The notes below the pieces were generated by a model. The model saw only the letters and a list, made by a program, of their open reading frames with translations, was not told the DNA's origin and did not search any database. The position numbers and the translations under genes were made by a program. Shown here one piece after another: positions 1 to 12,439 of a DNA stretch of 64,000 nt. The stretch lies in NCBI GenBank assembly GCA_025917655.1, contig CP084620.1, positions 186,001 through 250,000 on the forward strand. The letters are read 5' to 3'. The stretch's first letter is position 1. Every line of letters starts with the position of its first letter. Source of the DNA: Chlorella sorokiniana (Eukaryota > Chlorophyta > Trebouxiophyceae > Chlorellales > Chlorellaceae).

Positions 1-733
1 GGCAGACAGCTCGCACCGGCGCCCAATGCACCAGCACACCGGGTGCATGCACATGGGGGCCGCCTTCAGCACCTGGTGCCACTGAGACAGCGCCATGGCG
101 TGGCCCGCGATGGCCAGCTCAGCGGGGGCAGCAGCGGCATTAGGGGCCGGAGGTCCTGCGGGGGAGGGGCCGTGGCATGGTTGCCAGCTGTGCTCTGAGG
201 AAGAGAGGCCCGGGAGCAGCTTGCAAAAGAGGCTTGTGTGACTGGCTGCATGCACGGCAGGAGTCCTCTGCTGAGCTGCTGAGCGACAGCAGCTAGAAAG
301 CGCGCAGCCAGCAGGCAAGGGAGGAGCGTGCAACAAACGGCGCACCCGCAGGCTCACGCCGCGCTCCTCGGCCCATGCTGGGGCGCTGCGGCGCGTCCAC
401 CGCGAGGCGAGGCGCGTCCCGCTCCTTGTCCTGCCCCAGGAAGTACACTGGAGCCTGTACCGCATCGCCCAGTACCAGGTGCTCGCCGCCTGCATAGCTG
501 AGGTCCAGAGCAACCAGCCCTTCCATGCTCAGCCATCTAAGGGCAGCGCCGCTGGGGCCGTCGACGTCGCCGCCGCCGCCGCCTGCAACCGCTACCCGCT
601 GGTTGGCGACGAGGGTGAACAGGGCGCCCGATGGGTCGCTGAGTATCTGCTGCAGCTTTCTGCCCGCTATCCCTCTGACCAGGATGTTGCCCGCGAAAGT
701 CTGGCTTGCCAGCACAGGAAGCGCACGCTGCAT
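1..733 (-). CDS. Nudix hydrolase, NADH pyrophosphatase-like (N-terminal part)
   Basis: Only the N-terminal part is in the window; the gene runs off the left edge. Start ATG at 733. Exon 1 is 733..358, with a GTGAGC donor; exon 2 starts at 155 after a GCAG acceptor, and the frame is continuous. Exon 1 carries PVYFLGQD followed by a stretch like the N-terminal domain of NADH pyrophosphatases. Exon 2 carries ELAIAGHAMALSQWHQVL, which matches the conserved Ala-rich/Trp-His segment just before the zinc ribbon in NUDT12/NUDX19-type enzymes. The zinc ribbon and the Nudix box are not visible. Known role of the family: hydrolysis of NAD(H) to NMN(H) and AMP, often in peroxisomes. The assignment rests on these short motifs. 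Confidence 0.5.
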
Positions 734-1210
734 TGCGCCGAATCTGTGCAATTGCGATAATGAAGAGTGTCTGATTGGGATGATTGGAATCGGGAGACTG
801 CAGGAGGAGGGCAATGTGCTGAGAATGCTGGGAGGGCGCCAGAACCTGGGCTGGCCTGCAACGTGGTTGGTCGTTGCTCTTGGTTTGGCTTTTCTGCTGC
901 ATATGTCAGAGGGTAAAGACCTCCAGCAGTGCAGGAGCCCTGGCCTGCTACAAAAGGCTGTGCAGGCTGTCGAGGGCGCCTGGCTGCGCTCGGCCGAGAA
1001 CAGTGAGCTCTCGAGGGTCGCACAAAGCAATTTGAGGGTTCCGATCGCGTCTCCGACAAGGGGTTGGCCGTGCTTGAAGCCAGCCTGGCTCACGTCACTG
1101 CCGCTGCCGGCCGACCCTTGCCGCTGTAGCCTTGAGGCTGCCCTGGTCGCCCAACTGCTGCAGCCGGCTGCTGGTCGTTTGACGTGAAGGAGGGGGAGGA
1201 GAGCGTGCAG
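734..1210. promoter_or_regulatory. divergent intergenic region (Nudix / aldo-keto reductase)
   Basis: Roughly 480 bases between the divergent starts at 733 (-) and 1211 (+). It should hold both promoters. I see no TATA-like element or gene that I can support. Confidence 0.4.
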
Positions 1211-3574
1211 ATGAGCATCCCCAGCGTGCGGCTCAACTCGGGTGCATCCCCAGCGGACTGTCGTGCCTGCACCTTTGCCCCATGCTTTTACTGTGCTTTC
1301 ATGTGTGCGTATGGGTTGGCAGACCTGAAAGCTGGCGACTCTTGCAAGCCCTCCGCCACACTGGAGTCACTCCGCAGCCAGGCCTGTGCTTGCTGCTGGC
1401 GCAGGCCACCTGCTGCCGTCCATCGGGCTGGGCGTGTACCAAGCGGCCTCCGGCGGCGAGTGCTACGCCGCCGTCGCGTCGGCGCTGCGCCTCGGCTACC
1501 GCCACGTGGACACCGCGCAGGTATACAACAACGAGGCCGACGTGGGCAGGGCTCTGGCCGATTCCGGGCTGCCACGGGAGCAGGTGGGTAGCAGCTGCCA
1601 GCCGGGCTCCCGGAACGCCTCTGCCTCACCTGACGACTCCTGTCAGACTCGGCCGCCGTGCGTGTGGAGGCGGGCGCTTTCCTTTCCAGACCCCTGCGCT
1701 TCGTCGTTGCCCAGACAAGCGCTGCCGGTGGCGCAGGTTTTGTGACCACCAAGGTTTGGACCTCCAACTGGGGCTATGACAAGGCACGCGCCAGCATCAG
1801 GCAAGCATCTGTCAGCTGGGCGGTTCTGCTTCCTGTGTGTGTGTGTGTGGTGTGTGTGTGGGGGTGTGGGGGTGGGGTGGGGGTGGGATGGGCGGGATTC
1901 TTTCTGTGCAAGGCTTGTTTGGTTGCAAGCTTGTGTTCCGGTGACTGCTCCCTGCTGTTTTTCTTTTGCGATAACCTTGCAGGCAGAGCCTGTCTGAGCT
2001 TGCCACGCCCTACATTGATCTGCTGCTGCTGCATGCCCCCGGCGACCCTGCCACGCGGGCAGACACCTGGCGGGCGCTTGAGGACGCCGCCAAGGAGGTG
2101 GGTGCTGCGCACGGAGCGACGTTTTGCATGAGGCCGCGCCCGTGGCTTGTGGGTCAGCGTGCGGCAGAGCGGCGGCGGGGCGGAACGCCAGCTTGGCGGC
2201 GGGCTGCAGTGCGGGTCGCTGCCTCTGTCTGGAGCTTCAATTGCCGGCGGGAAGGGAAGGCAAGACGGGGACCCCGTTCCTCCCAGCTGCCCCGCCTGGT
2301 TCTCCCCGCCTCCCCTTATTCCCCACCACCACCACCACCGCCCTCCCGGCAGGGCCTGGTGCGGTCCATCGGCGTCAGCAACTTTGGGGTGCCGCACCTG
2401 AACAAGCTGGCGCAGACGGCCACGGTGCCCCCGCCGTCAACCAAATCGAGCTGTCGCCCTTCCTGCAACGGCGGGAGCTGGCCGAGCACTGCCGCGGCCA
2501 GGGCATCGTGCTCGAGGTGCTGCGCACGCTGTGCCCACGCCGTGGTCACGCTGGGGGCATGCACTGCCGATGCTGGGGGCATGCTGTGCACGGCATGAAT
2601 GTTTGGCACGATGCCCCGCGTGCCCGGCGGCGTCGCCAGCACTTGCTAGCTTAGGGCAAGCTGCGGGCGCCATCTCGGCGCTCATCGCAGCTGGGCTCGC
2701 CGCTGTTCGCCATCACGCTTTGGGCCCCCAACCTGTATTTCCACCATTCTTGCCAACCATTTGTTCACTCTGCTTCATCGACTGATCTGCCCGTCCTCTG
2801 CTCAACCCCTCAGGCGTACTCCCCTCTGGCTAAGGCGCAGAAGCTGGCCGACCCGGGGTGGGGGCCGTGGCGCAGCGGCTGGGCGTGGCGCCTGCCCAGG
2901 TTGGGCGCCGGCGCCGGCTTACCGGCTTACTTCGTCCTGTGTCGAGCATGCACCGGCGGGAATAGAGCAGTTCCCGGTCGATTGAGTCCCGTCATGGAAC
3001 ACCCCTGCCTTCCCCTCCCTTAACCATTTCACCCTCAAGCAACTTCTCCCCTCTGCTTGCCCCTAAGGTGCTGCTGCGGTGGAGCCTGCAAAAGGGCTTC
3101 GTGCCGCTGCCCAAGTCGGTCAATCCAGAACGCCAGCGCACCAATCTGGATGTATTCAGGTGACTGGGTTGGTTGCTTTGCAGGGCAGGTTGCAGCATGG
3201 TCTGTCAGGCAGCTGGGCATGCTGCTGCCGCCTGCGCCTTGACGTGTCCGCTGCCGCCTTGAACCAGGTGCCCCCAGGTGCGCGTTTCCCAGCATTCTGT
3301 CCGTGTTTGTGCAGATTTGAACTGTCCGCAGAAGACATGGCGGCCCTCGACGGCTTGGAGGAGGGCCTGGTCACGGGTGAGGCCGGCGTGCGGTACACGC
3401 GGCGCTGCCGGGAGCTACACTGCATGTACGGCCTGGAAAGGGAGGGGGACATGGCGTGCCTGGAGCGAAAACGCTGGGCGGCCGTGCCTGCCGTGGAAGC
3501 TGACTGGTACCTGCGTACTGCTGTGTGACCTCTCGGCTGCAGGATGGGACCCCATTGCCACCGCCCCCGTGTGA
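1211..3574 (+). CDS. aldo/keto reductase (AKR) with three apparent single-base frame breaks
   Basis: NADPH-dependent carbonyl reductase of the AKR superfamily, probably cytosolic. Nine exons: 1211..1241, 1405..about 1587, 1737..1800, 1983..2097, 2353..2516, 2814..2899, 3068..3159, 3315..3376, 3543..3574. Landmarks in order: LNSGHLLPSIGLGVYQ, HVDTAQVYNNEADVGRAL (catalytic Asp and Tyr), FVTTKVW (Lys), YIDLLLLHAP (His), GLVRSIGVSNFG, AVNQIELSPF, AYSPLAK and the cofactor loop FVPLPKSVNPER. All key AKR residues are present. The frame breaks at the exon 2/3 junction, at the C run near 2428 (VPP to AVNQIE) and at the G run near 2855 (DPG to GAVAQRLG); each is repaired by one base in a homopolymer. 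Intron 3 starts with GCAAGC. A TGTAA at 3723 could be the poly(A) signal. The substrate cannot be inferred. Confidence 0.88.
1834..1889 (+). repeat. GT/GGGTG simple repeat in an AKR intron
   Basis: Alternating GT passing into G-rich GGGTG units, inside intron 3 of the aldo/keto reductase gene, shortly after its GC donor at 1801. Confidence 0.85.
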
Positions 3575-3749
3575 CGCTGGCCGCTGCTGGCAACTGCAGC
3601 CAGCTCATAGTTGATTCTACGGCTGCACACCGGGAATTTCGCCTTCCCTTTCCGCTATGTTTCTTCAAAGTCTTGTTCTTCTTGCATTCGACAGCCATTT
3701 GCGTCGCCCAATGTGCACTGCTTGTAAGCACGAGGTGCAGTTCCGCTCG

Positions 3750-6521
3750 TCACGTTTCGCCGCCGCCGCCCAGCGCGTTCTTCACAACCCGCCCGCCGAG
3801 AACAATGAGTTTCAGCCGCTGCTCTGGCTGCGTCAGCACCGAGATGTCTTCCAGCGGGTTTCCGTCCAGCAGCAGCAGGTCGGCCAAGCAGCCCTCCGCC
3901 ACCCGCCCTAGCTCGTGGTCCCGGCCAAACAGGCGGGCACAGTTGATGGTAGCGGCCTGTACCAAATCCTGCGTCCGTCAGAGGAGATCGATGAGTGGGT
4001 GTGGGTGTGGGTGTGGGTGGGGAGCGGGTGGGTGCATCCGCAACACGACAGGCATGCGGATGAGAGCGGAAATACAGAGCGCGGGACGAGCGCCAGCTTT
4101 GCTCAGCTGGCGGCGGCACCCGACATAGCTGCACACGTGTGTGGCTGATGGCTGACGGCTGACGGCAAGCTCCAAGCAGCCCATCAGGCAGGTAAGGCGC
4201 GCAGCAGCACACGCCTTGGGCGGCAGCACTCGAGCCCTGATGCTGAACTCTCCCAGCTGGTGCTTGTGCAGCTCCCCCAGCAGGTCGGAGCCGTAGCACA
4301 TGCTGACCCCTGCCGCCTTGGCCAGCGACAGAGCAGCCAAGCCCTGCGTGGGGGCCCGATGGGCGGGTGCCTTGTGTGTGATTTGCGTGTGGGTGGGTGT
4401 GGGTGTGTGCGCGTGTGTGTGTGTGTGTGTGTGGGGGGGGACCAACAGGAGCGCGTGAACGGGGTGAAGGCCCACCCAGCAGGAGGCGCGGGCTGAGGCC
4501 GCTCAGCTGCCCTACGTGCCGATAGCGGGGCGCGAGGCATGCATGCCCACCCCTCGCAACAGCGCCAGCCACCGCCGCCCACCTGCTCTACAAGGCTGCC
4601 CACTTTGGCCACCAGCTCCGATGCCATGCCCGCCGCCTCCCCCGCCGGCAAGCAGCTGCTGGTAGGTCACCAGGGTGGGCACTAGGAAGGCTCCCCGCTC
4701 CGCCATCAGCGCTACAGGGCGGCATGGCGGGTGGGGGAAGTGGGGCGGGTGAAACCATACATTGACACTTTGGTCTTAGCAGAGAGACAACGTACACTGC
4801 CGCCACCCACATCTAACACCCCCACCCACATCCACAGCCCCTGCCGCCTCACCCGCCGTCGCCTCGTCCATGCAGTTGCCGTGCTCGATGCTGCGCACGC
4901 CGCAGCGCACGGCGCGGGCAATGGCGGCGGCCGTGTACGCGTGGGCGCATACGTAGGTGCCGCAGGCGGCCGCCTCCTCCACCGCCGCCTCCAGCTCATC
5001 CAGCGAAAACTGGGTGTTGGTCAGCCTGCGGCGGCGCTGAGCGATGCATGGTCGGTGCGCATGCTGGGTGGGGCGGGGTAGGTCAGCGGGGCAGGCCAGC
5101 CTCAGAAGGCGACCCATCCGCTGAGCGGGCAGGGCGCGGCAAGCTCGGCGTGGCAACGGCGAGACAAAGAGCCTTGAGCATCTGCTTGCAGGCTGTGCAA
5201 TCCGCTCCGCAAGCAGCGGCGCACAGCACGGCGGCGGCGCGCCTGTCGGTGGGGGAGGCCACGCCGCCTGAGGCCATCACCTTGATGCAGTGGGCGCCCT
5301 TGCGCAGCTCGTCCCGCGCCGCCCGCCGCACCTGCGGCAGCCGCAACGGCTCTGTTGATCCCAGCCAGCGGGGCCTGCTGGCCGGCGGGTTCCTCCCCCT
5401 AGCCAGCTTGTGAGCTTGCAGGTTTGGCAGGCAAGCAAACAAACCCCGCCATTACTGCAATGAGCTTAAGGATGAGAAAAGAACAGGGGAAGTGGCTGAT
5501 GGTGCCGCGCGAGGGCCTCACCTCTGGCACGCCGTCGCACACGCGGCCAATCCCCCGCAGCGCTGCCCCGCACGCGCAAAAGTCTTCCCCCTGCACGGGG
5601 CAGCCGGCGGCTGTCGTCCCTGCCACCCACGAGCAGCGGCCTGAATTGGTGTTCTTGACTGCCGACGACTGCAGCGCTTCAAGCTGAAAGCATGCCCCAT
5701 GCCTTGGCAAGCGCGCCCACCCCCTTCCCCTACCGCCGCCCTTTCTTTATGCCGCACCTTGCCACGCATGTCTCCGTGGCCGCCTGTCTGGCTGAGCGCA
5801 TGGCCCGTGAAGAGCAGGCGGGGTCCCAGGATGGCCCCTTCCTCCACCGCCGCCGCTAGCCCCCAGTCGGCCCCGCCAGCATCCCTGACAGTGGTGAAGC
5901 CGCGCTGAAGCATCCCCTCCAGCACCCGCGCCGCCCGAGCCGTCACCAGGCTCTCCGGCAGGGCCAGCAGGCCCGGCAGGTTGGCGGTGCAGGCGGTGAC
6001 GTGCACGTGAGCGTCGCACAGGCCTGCAAGAGGGGGGCGGGGGGGGAAGTGGCAACTCGTGGCGCCAGTTCTCCGCAGATTTGACACGCTCACAGGCACC
6101 GGTGCGTGCATGCTGAGGAAGGCAGGCAGACCAATACACGGTGCACAGCAGGCAACAGGGCTGGGGCGGCGTAGCTTGCCTGGCATGAGCACCATCCCCT
6201 CACATTCCATCACGGTGCTTGCGGATGCCGCGGCGCCGCCGCCGCCGCGGTGCGGCGCGATGGCTCGGATGCGCCCATCGGCTATCAGAACGTCAAACCG
6301 TTGGTTGAAGTCGCACACGCCTGCGGCCACGCGATGTTAGCAGCCAATGAGGCATGGAGACAAAGGACCAGGGTGGAAGGTTGGCAGCGGGGCGGCAGCG
6401 GCAAGGCGGCATGCCCCAGGGCCGGCAGTAAGGGTGAAATCAGCTTGCACTGCGCCTTGCCTTCCACTGTGTCCAACACCCGACAGTTGCGCAAAAGGAG
6501 GGCGTCGCTTCGGGGTGGCAT
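3750..6521 (-). CDS. metal-dependent amidohydrolase (imidazolonepropionase/prolidase-like)
   Basis: Complete member of the amidohydrolase superfamily (TIM barrel with a two-metal site). Nine exons: 6521..6461, 6320..6180, 6023..5758, 5683..5522, 5331..5243, 5025..4853, 4711..4583, 4343..4215, 3968..3750. Landmarks in order: LLLRNCRVLDTVEG, LIADGRIRAIAP, CDAHVHV (first metal His pair), FTTVRDAGG, LSQTGGHGDMRG, AHCIKVMASGG (Lys likely carbamylated), YVCAHAYTAAA (His), RSIEHGN (His), MCYGSDLLGELHKHQ (Asp), ATINCARLFG and the C-terminal ADLLLLDGNPLEDISVL. All expected metal ligands are present. Four introns appear to start with GC (6460, 6179, 5242, 4214). One frame change lies in exon 7 near 4645-4650 (VTYQQLL to AGEAAGMASEL). 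This subgroup includes Xaa-Pro/Xaa-Arg dipeptidases and lactone or carbamate hydrolases; the substrate cannot be told. Confidence 0.87.
3995..4440. repeat. two GTGGGT/GT simple-repeat tracts in amidohydrolase introns
   Basis: Tracts at 3995-4033 (GTGGGTGTGG units) and 4374-4440 (GTGGGTG passing into pure GT and a G run). Both lie within introns of the minus-strand amidohydrolase gene, so they are CA/CCCAC-rich in its transcript. Confidence 0.8.
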
Positions 6522-6892
6522 CTCCAGCAAGGTTGTAGGCAGCCCCCACGGGCAGGTCAGAGTTTTACTCAATGGCTGTTTGGTGTCGATTTGGAGCGCG
6601 ATGGTAACCAGACACGTGCGAGCGAGATTCAAGCCCAACACCAGCTGGCGGCTTGTCCTGCCAGCCCAGGCCCGGGCAACCAAGCCACATTCAAGAAGGT
6701 TGATCATGAGTATATTGCATGGCATGATGCATGAAAGGCTGTAAAAAAAACACGAAAGAGACGGATAAGAGCAAATAGAGACAGTGCAGGTGAGGGGACG
6801 GACGAGCGGCGAGCGGTAAGCGGTCAGAGGTTTGCAGCAGCAGATGAGCGGCAAATGAGTAGAGGCTGTCGCAAAGTACGTGCATTACTGCG

Positions 6893-8010
6893 TCATTGAG
6901 GGCCGGGAACGTCCTGGCTGTGCAGCCAGATGTGGTCCCGCAGCTGCTGCTCGTTTGCGCCATAAAACTGATCCACCTGCAACGAGGTGGACACACAAAT
7001 CTCGGGAGACTGCACAGACAGGCATGCCGACTCAAGAGAGCGGTTCCCGCTTCCTGTAAGCGCTACACGCCCTTGCGCCGTGCACCTTGCAGCTGCCCCT
7101 GGTGCGCGCATGGCCGCCCGCTGCTTGCATGCCCTTCCTCAAGGCAAACTTGCTGGGCGCACCTTACGGCCCTTCTTGTACACAGCAAAGGTGGGGGTGT
7201 AGGTGATCCCGTTTGTAGACTCCTGCATGTAGTCCACCTGCAGGGGGGAGGGCGGGAGGCACGGCTGACAGTCGGGGCCATGTGTATGGATTGCCAGCAG
7301 CGGTGGCGGCAAAGCGGGCAGGGTCCACGCCGCAACTGGCGCAGAGGTGGAACAGCGGCTGGCGCCGGCTGACCGGCAGGCATCACACATGCCCAGGCAG
7401 CCACGCGTATCTGGAGGCATGCTGAGACCAATCCGTTTTATGCACAGCTTGCATTTGATCGATGAATGCTTCGACGCTCCCACCTGGGCAACGGCGTACT
7501 TGAGCTGCGGGAACTGCTTGGAGAGGGAGACAAAGGCGGGGAACATCTGGTGGCAGTGGCTGCACCAGGAAGACCCAAAGTTGACCATTACCTGCAACAC
7601 ACCACACATCCCAGTCTTTTGGGTAAGGAAACAGGCAAAGAAGCAGGCAGGCGCTCTGGGAGGTCAGCAGCCGCTGCGAGCAGTTGGGAGCAGGCAGCAG
7701 GGAGCTACAGCGGGGCGGGCAGCACCGTTTCGTTTCGATGCCGCTGCAGCAGCTCCTCCAGCTGATCGTCGGTGCGCACTCCTGCCATGTTTGGGAGTAT
7801 CTTGCTGACGTGCGTCTTGCGCACGGGCTGCAAGGAAAGGGCCAGACACCAAGAGAGGCTGAGTCGGCGGAACGGGCAGCGGCGGGTGGCGGGTTGGTGA
7901 ACCCACGCTCACCGGTAGCCTGTCCCAAGACACGGAGATGAATCGCTCGGCAGGCGGTTCATAATGAGGCTCGCCAACAGCCCCCACCCCTGCTGCTCCG
8001 CAGGATCCAT
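6893..8010 (-). CDS. thioredoxin-like protein, plant TRX-like 3-3 type
   Basis: Small thioredoxin-fold protein. Five exons: 8010..7913, 7827..7726, 7591..7494, 7237..7163, 6976..6893. The core reads VMVNFGSSWCSHCHQMFPAF, then ITYTPTFAVYKKGRKV (cis-Pro region), then VDQFYGANEQQLRDHIWLHS and a short tail. This agrees along its length with plant TRX-like 3-3, including the C-terminal GA.EQ.L.D..WLHS. The active site is WCSHC, so both cysteines are kept. The start is the ATG at 8010 (MDPAEQQGWGLL); the frame then needs one extra G near 7975 to reach EPPAERFISVSWDRLP. N-terminal targeting is not evident. Role inferred: thiol-disulfide exchange in the cytosol or nucleus. Confidence 0.85.
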
Positions 8011-8219
8011 CTGCGCTTGTTGGCTGGGTAGCACAAGAGACCTGTTTGACTCTCTTATGGAGACCGTCAACCACTAGATGAATTGCTGGAATGCAGCATT
8101 AGCGGTTTGCGGCACAATTCTTCGGTCCAGCCAGGGTGGCGTGGATGCCTGTTGGCTGGGGATGTCCTATAGCCCATCATCTTCGTGGTACATTGTAACA
8201 TCGTCCTTATTCTATTACA

Positions 8220-10103
8220 ATGGCGGCATCCATGGCAGCTTGCGCCCACCCGGCGATGGTGCAGTGCAGCACCTCCGCCAGCCGCACCAGCCAGCGCGCC
8301 CCTGCGGCGTTCCTGGCTGCTGCACCCGCCAAGCGGATGGCATCCGTGAGCAGCATCAGCTCGGCAGGCAGCCTGGCGCCCACGGCCTCTGCCCGCGCCG
8401 CTGTCCGCTGCCGCGCCGCCGGTGCAGTGTTAGTGCGCAGCGAGATCAGCTGTGAGTAGCGTCAGATGCCACAAAATGCGGCTTTACAAGGATCAGTGGT
8501 TGCAAACACTGCATGCATGCAGCATGCCTGCTGTCAAATGCAGTGCTGGAGTGGTGGGGAGCCTCACATCGCTACCGCCAACTCCTTGCCAGTCTCTATC
8601 GAGGTTTTGCTTAGCCTTACTCTGCAACACCCCCTCCTCCCCCAATCACATCCAGACGTGATGATCAAGCCTGACGGTGTGCAGCGCGGCCTGGTGGGCG
8701 AGATCATCGGCCGCTTCGAGCGCAAGGGCTTCAAGCTGGTGGCCCTCAAGCTCTTCCAGTGCACCAAGTGAGTCGGCTGACAGTCACGCTTGTGTGCAGT
8801 CTTGGGAAAGGGAGGAGGGCGGGTCGCGTCTCATACACAACGCATCGGCAGCGCTGTTCGAAGCGGCGGGCACGCTCCCTGGTCGCGTCCGCCGTCAAAG
8901 TCAGCGCAACAGCGATGCTCCGGCTCGTGTGGCTCACCCGTCGTCCCGGCGCTGGCAGGCCCCTGCGCCTCTGCGCCGTGCGGCGCCGCACTACACAGCG
9001 TTGCATGCTGCACTTCTTTCCATGCAGCCGATAATCCAGCAAGCGTCATATAATCCAGCCGCCACGCGCAGCGCCTCATCCCCCCCCCCCCACCCACCCA
9101 CCCACCCACCCTTTTCCCCTCGCTCTTTCTTCCCGCCAGGGAGATTGCGGAGGAGCACTACAAGGATCTGGCCTCCAAGCCTTTCTTCCCCGCCCTGGTG
9201 GAGTACATCCTGTCGGGCCCGGTGGTGTGCATGGTGAGCGGGCGGCGGCGCGGGCTGACCTCGCAGCCGAGGGCCGGTTCAAAACCCGAACGCCGGTCTC
9301 TGCTTGCGACCCCAGTTCCTCCTCCAGAGGGGCCCTCATCCTCCGCCTCCCCACACACAGAAACAATCCAATAAACAACACGCGCAAGCTGTCGCTCTGG
9401 TGCCCCCGTGCGCAGGTGTGGGAGGGCGAGGGGGTGGTCAAGTCGGCGCGCAAGCTGATTGGCGCCACCAACCCGCTGGAGGCGGAGCCCGGCACCATCC
9501 GCGGCGACCTGGCGGTGCAGGCAAGCGCATGCTGGTGCCGTTCCAGCTGCTTGTTTTCTGTTTGTTTGACCGAGGGGATTGGGAAGAAAGGCGTTGACGA
9601 AAGGCATCAAGGGTAACAATGGCTGGGCACCCACTCATGTCGGTGTGTGTGTGGGAGGGGCAGCAAGACGGCCTGGGGGCCTGGCCCATCGGGTGCAGCC
9701 GCAGGTGATTTGCGGCGACGCACTGCCCTGTCCCTACTCTCACACACTCGCCTGGCCCTGTAGGTGGGACGCAACGTCGTGCACGGCAGCGACAGCGATG
9801 CCAACGGCATCCGCGAGACGGGTGAGGCGCTGCCGGTGCTGCAGGCTGCGGGATGGTTGCACAGAGGACAACTTACGCTGCCGCCGCTGCAGCTGTTTTT
9901 GTTTGCCGCTGCCGCACGAGCCCCTTCTTGTTCCAGACGTGGGTGAAAGTTGCTTGGTGTGCAAGTGTTGGGGGTACCCGCTCTTTGGCTTTCATCACCG
10001 CCCCCGCCCTCCACCGCCCCTCCTCCTTGCTGCAGAGCTGTGGTTTGGCAAGGATGCCCTGGTTGCCTGGGAGCCTGCGCTGAAGCCCTGGCTCCTTGAG
10101 TGA
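8220..10103 (+). CDS. NDK: plastid-targeted nucleoside diphosphate kinase
   Basis: Transfers gamma-phosphate between nucleoside triphosphates and diphosphates through a phospho-histidine. Six exons: 8220..8451, 8656..8767, 9140..9233, 9416..9520, 9764..9821, 10036..10103, all in frame. Exon 1 encodes a Ser/Ala/Arg-rich, acid-poor leader of about 70 residues, typical of a chloroplast transit peptide. The kinase domain starts at [19 protein letters not shown] and includes [37 protein letters not shown] and the catalytic loop RNVVHGSDS (active His), ending in [20 protein letters not shown]. Intron 4 begins with GCAAGC at 9521. One of the few multi-exon genes here that needs no frame repair. Its promoter lies in the 209-base divergent gap shared with the thioredoxin-like gene. 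Confidence 0.95.
9080..9112 (+). repeat. poly-C / ACCC tract at the end of an NDPK intron
   Basis: A run of C followed by CCCA repeats, forming the pyrimidine-rich end of the intron before the 9140 exon. Confidence 0.85.
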
Positions 10104-10416
10104 ACCTGCTCCTGTTCGGGCTGAAGCGGCGGTTGCCCCTGCAGGCGCTCCGCTCTTTGCCCTGCCGCAGAGCACCACCGTGCAGTTTTACGCCCCAATT
10201 CCTGCATTTTTGATTGAAGCACATTGCTTTCTCGCCCTCCAACTGCAACCAGCTGCCTGTGGAGCTGTCACGACGGGCACCTGCTGTGCTCATTTACAGG
10301 GCTGCGGGAGGGGCTGGCTCGGCGCTGTCGGCCGCCAGGGGGTGAGGAAGAGGGGGCAGCGTGCAAGGGGATGAAGAGGGGCAAGGGCAGCGCGGTGGGC
10401 GCTGCGGCAGCGCACG

Positions 10417-11826
<1,410 letters not shown>

Positions 11827-12439
11827 CTGCAATCCTACTGCTGTATCGAAGTCAGAGGCGGCAACTGCCGGAACACGGGAGCGCTGTGTCTAGTCCTGAA
11901 AGGAACCCAACCTTGAGCTGAGACGGCAAGCCTGCTGGAAAACACAACAAAACTGCACGAGGTCTACGCATTAAGGGACCCATGAATGGCACATGCCAGC
12001 ATGCTGCCGCCCGCAGCGGCGTTCGCATGACGCGCGTAGCGTGCGCACCATCCGGGGCAGCTGCTGCAGCCTATCCCCCAGTCAAAGCTAGGAAGTGCCT
12101 AATTTCAGGGCCACTGTTGGCCAACTTAACATAGACATTGGGCGATGAGCTGCAGCGTGATGGTCACGAGCCAGCGCTGCGGGCCAGCGGTCAGCAACAG
12201 ATGGCAGACGGAAGCATGGGGCATTGAGGTACCCAACCGAGCTCAGTGACACATTGTGGCAAAAGGAATGAATCAATCTTTATTAGTTTATCAATCACTG
12301 AAGTTTAGAATTTGGTTGGGCTAATTGCAGGGAGAGGTCCCCACCACAGACGCCCGCACATGCATGGCTATGAGGGGATGGTAGGATCTCAGCGGCCCCC
12401 AAAGTTCTTTGGGTTATTGTAGTGTGCCGCACAACATCG
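11827..12439. other. intergenic, no gene seen
   Basis: Between the start of the E2 gene and the 3' end of the subtilase gene, both on the minus strand. It should hold the E2 promoter and the subtilase 3' region. It has no credible exon and lower GC near 12270-12310. Confidence 0.5.

Noticed and set aside
293-1093. 266-codon open frame extended upstream of the Nudix start
   Set aside because: Only the part from the ATG at 733 has family features; the upstream part overlaps the divergent promoter region.
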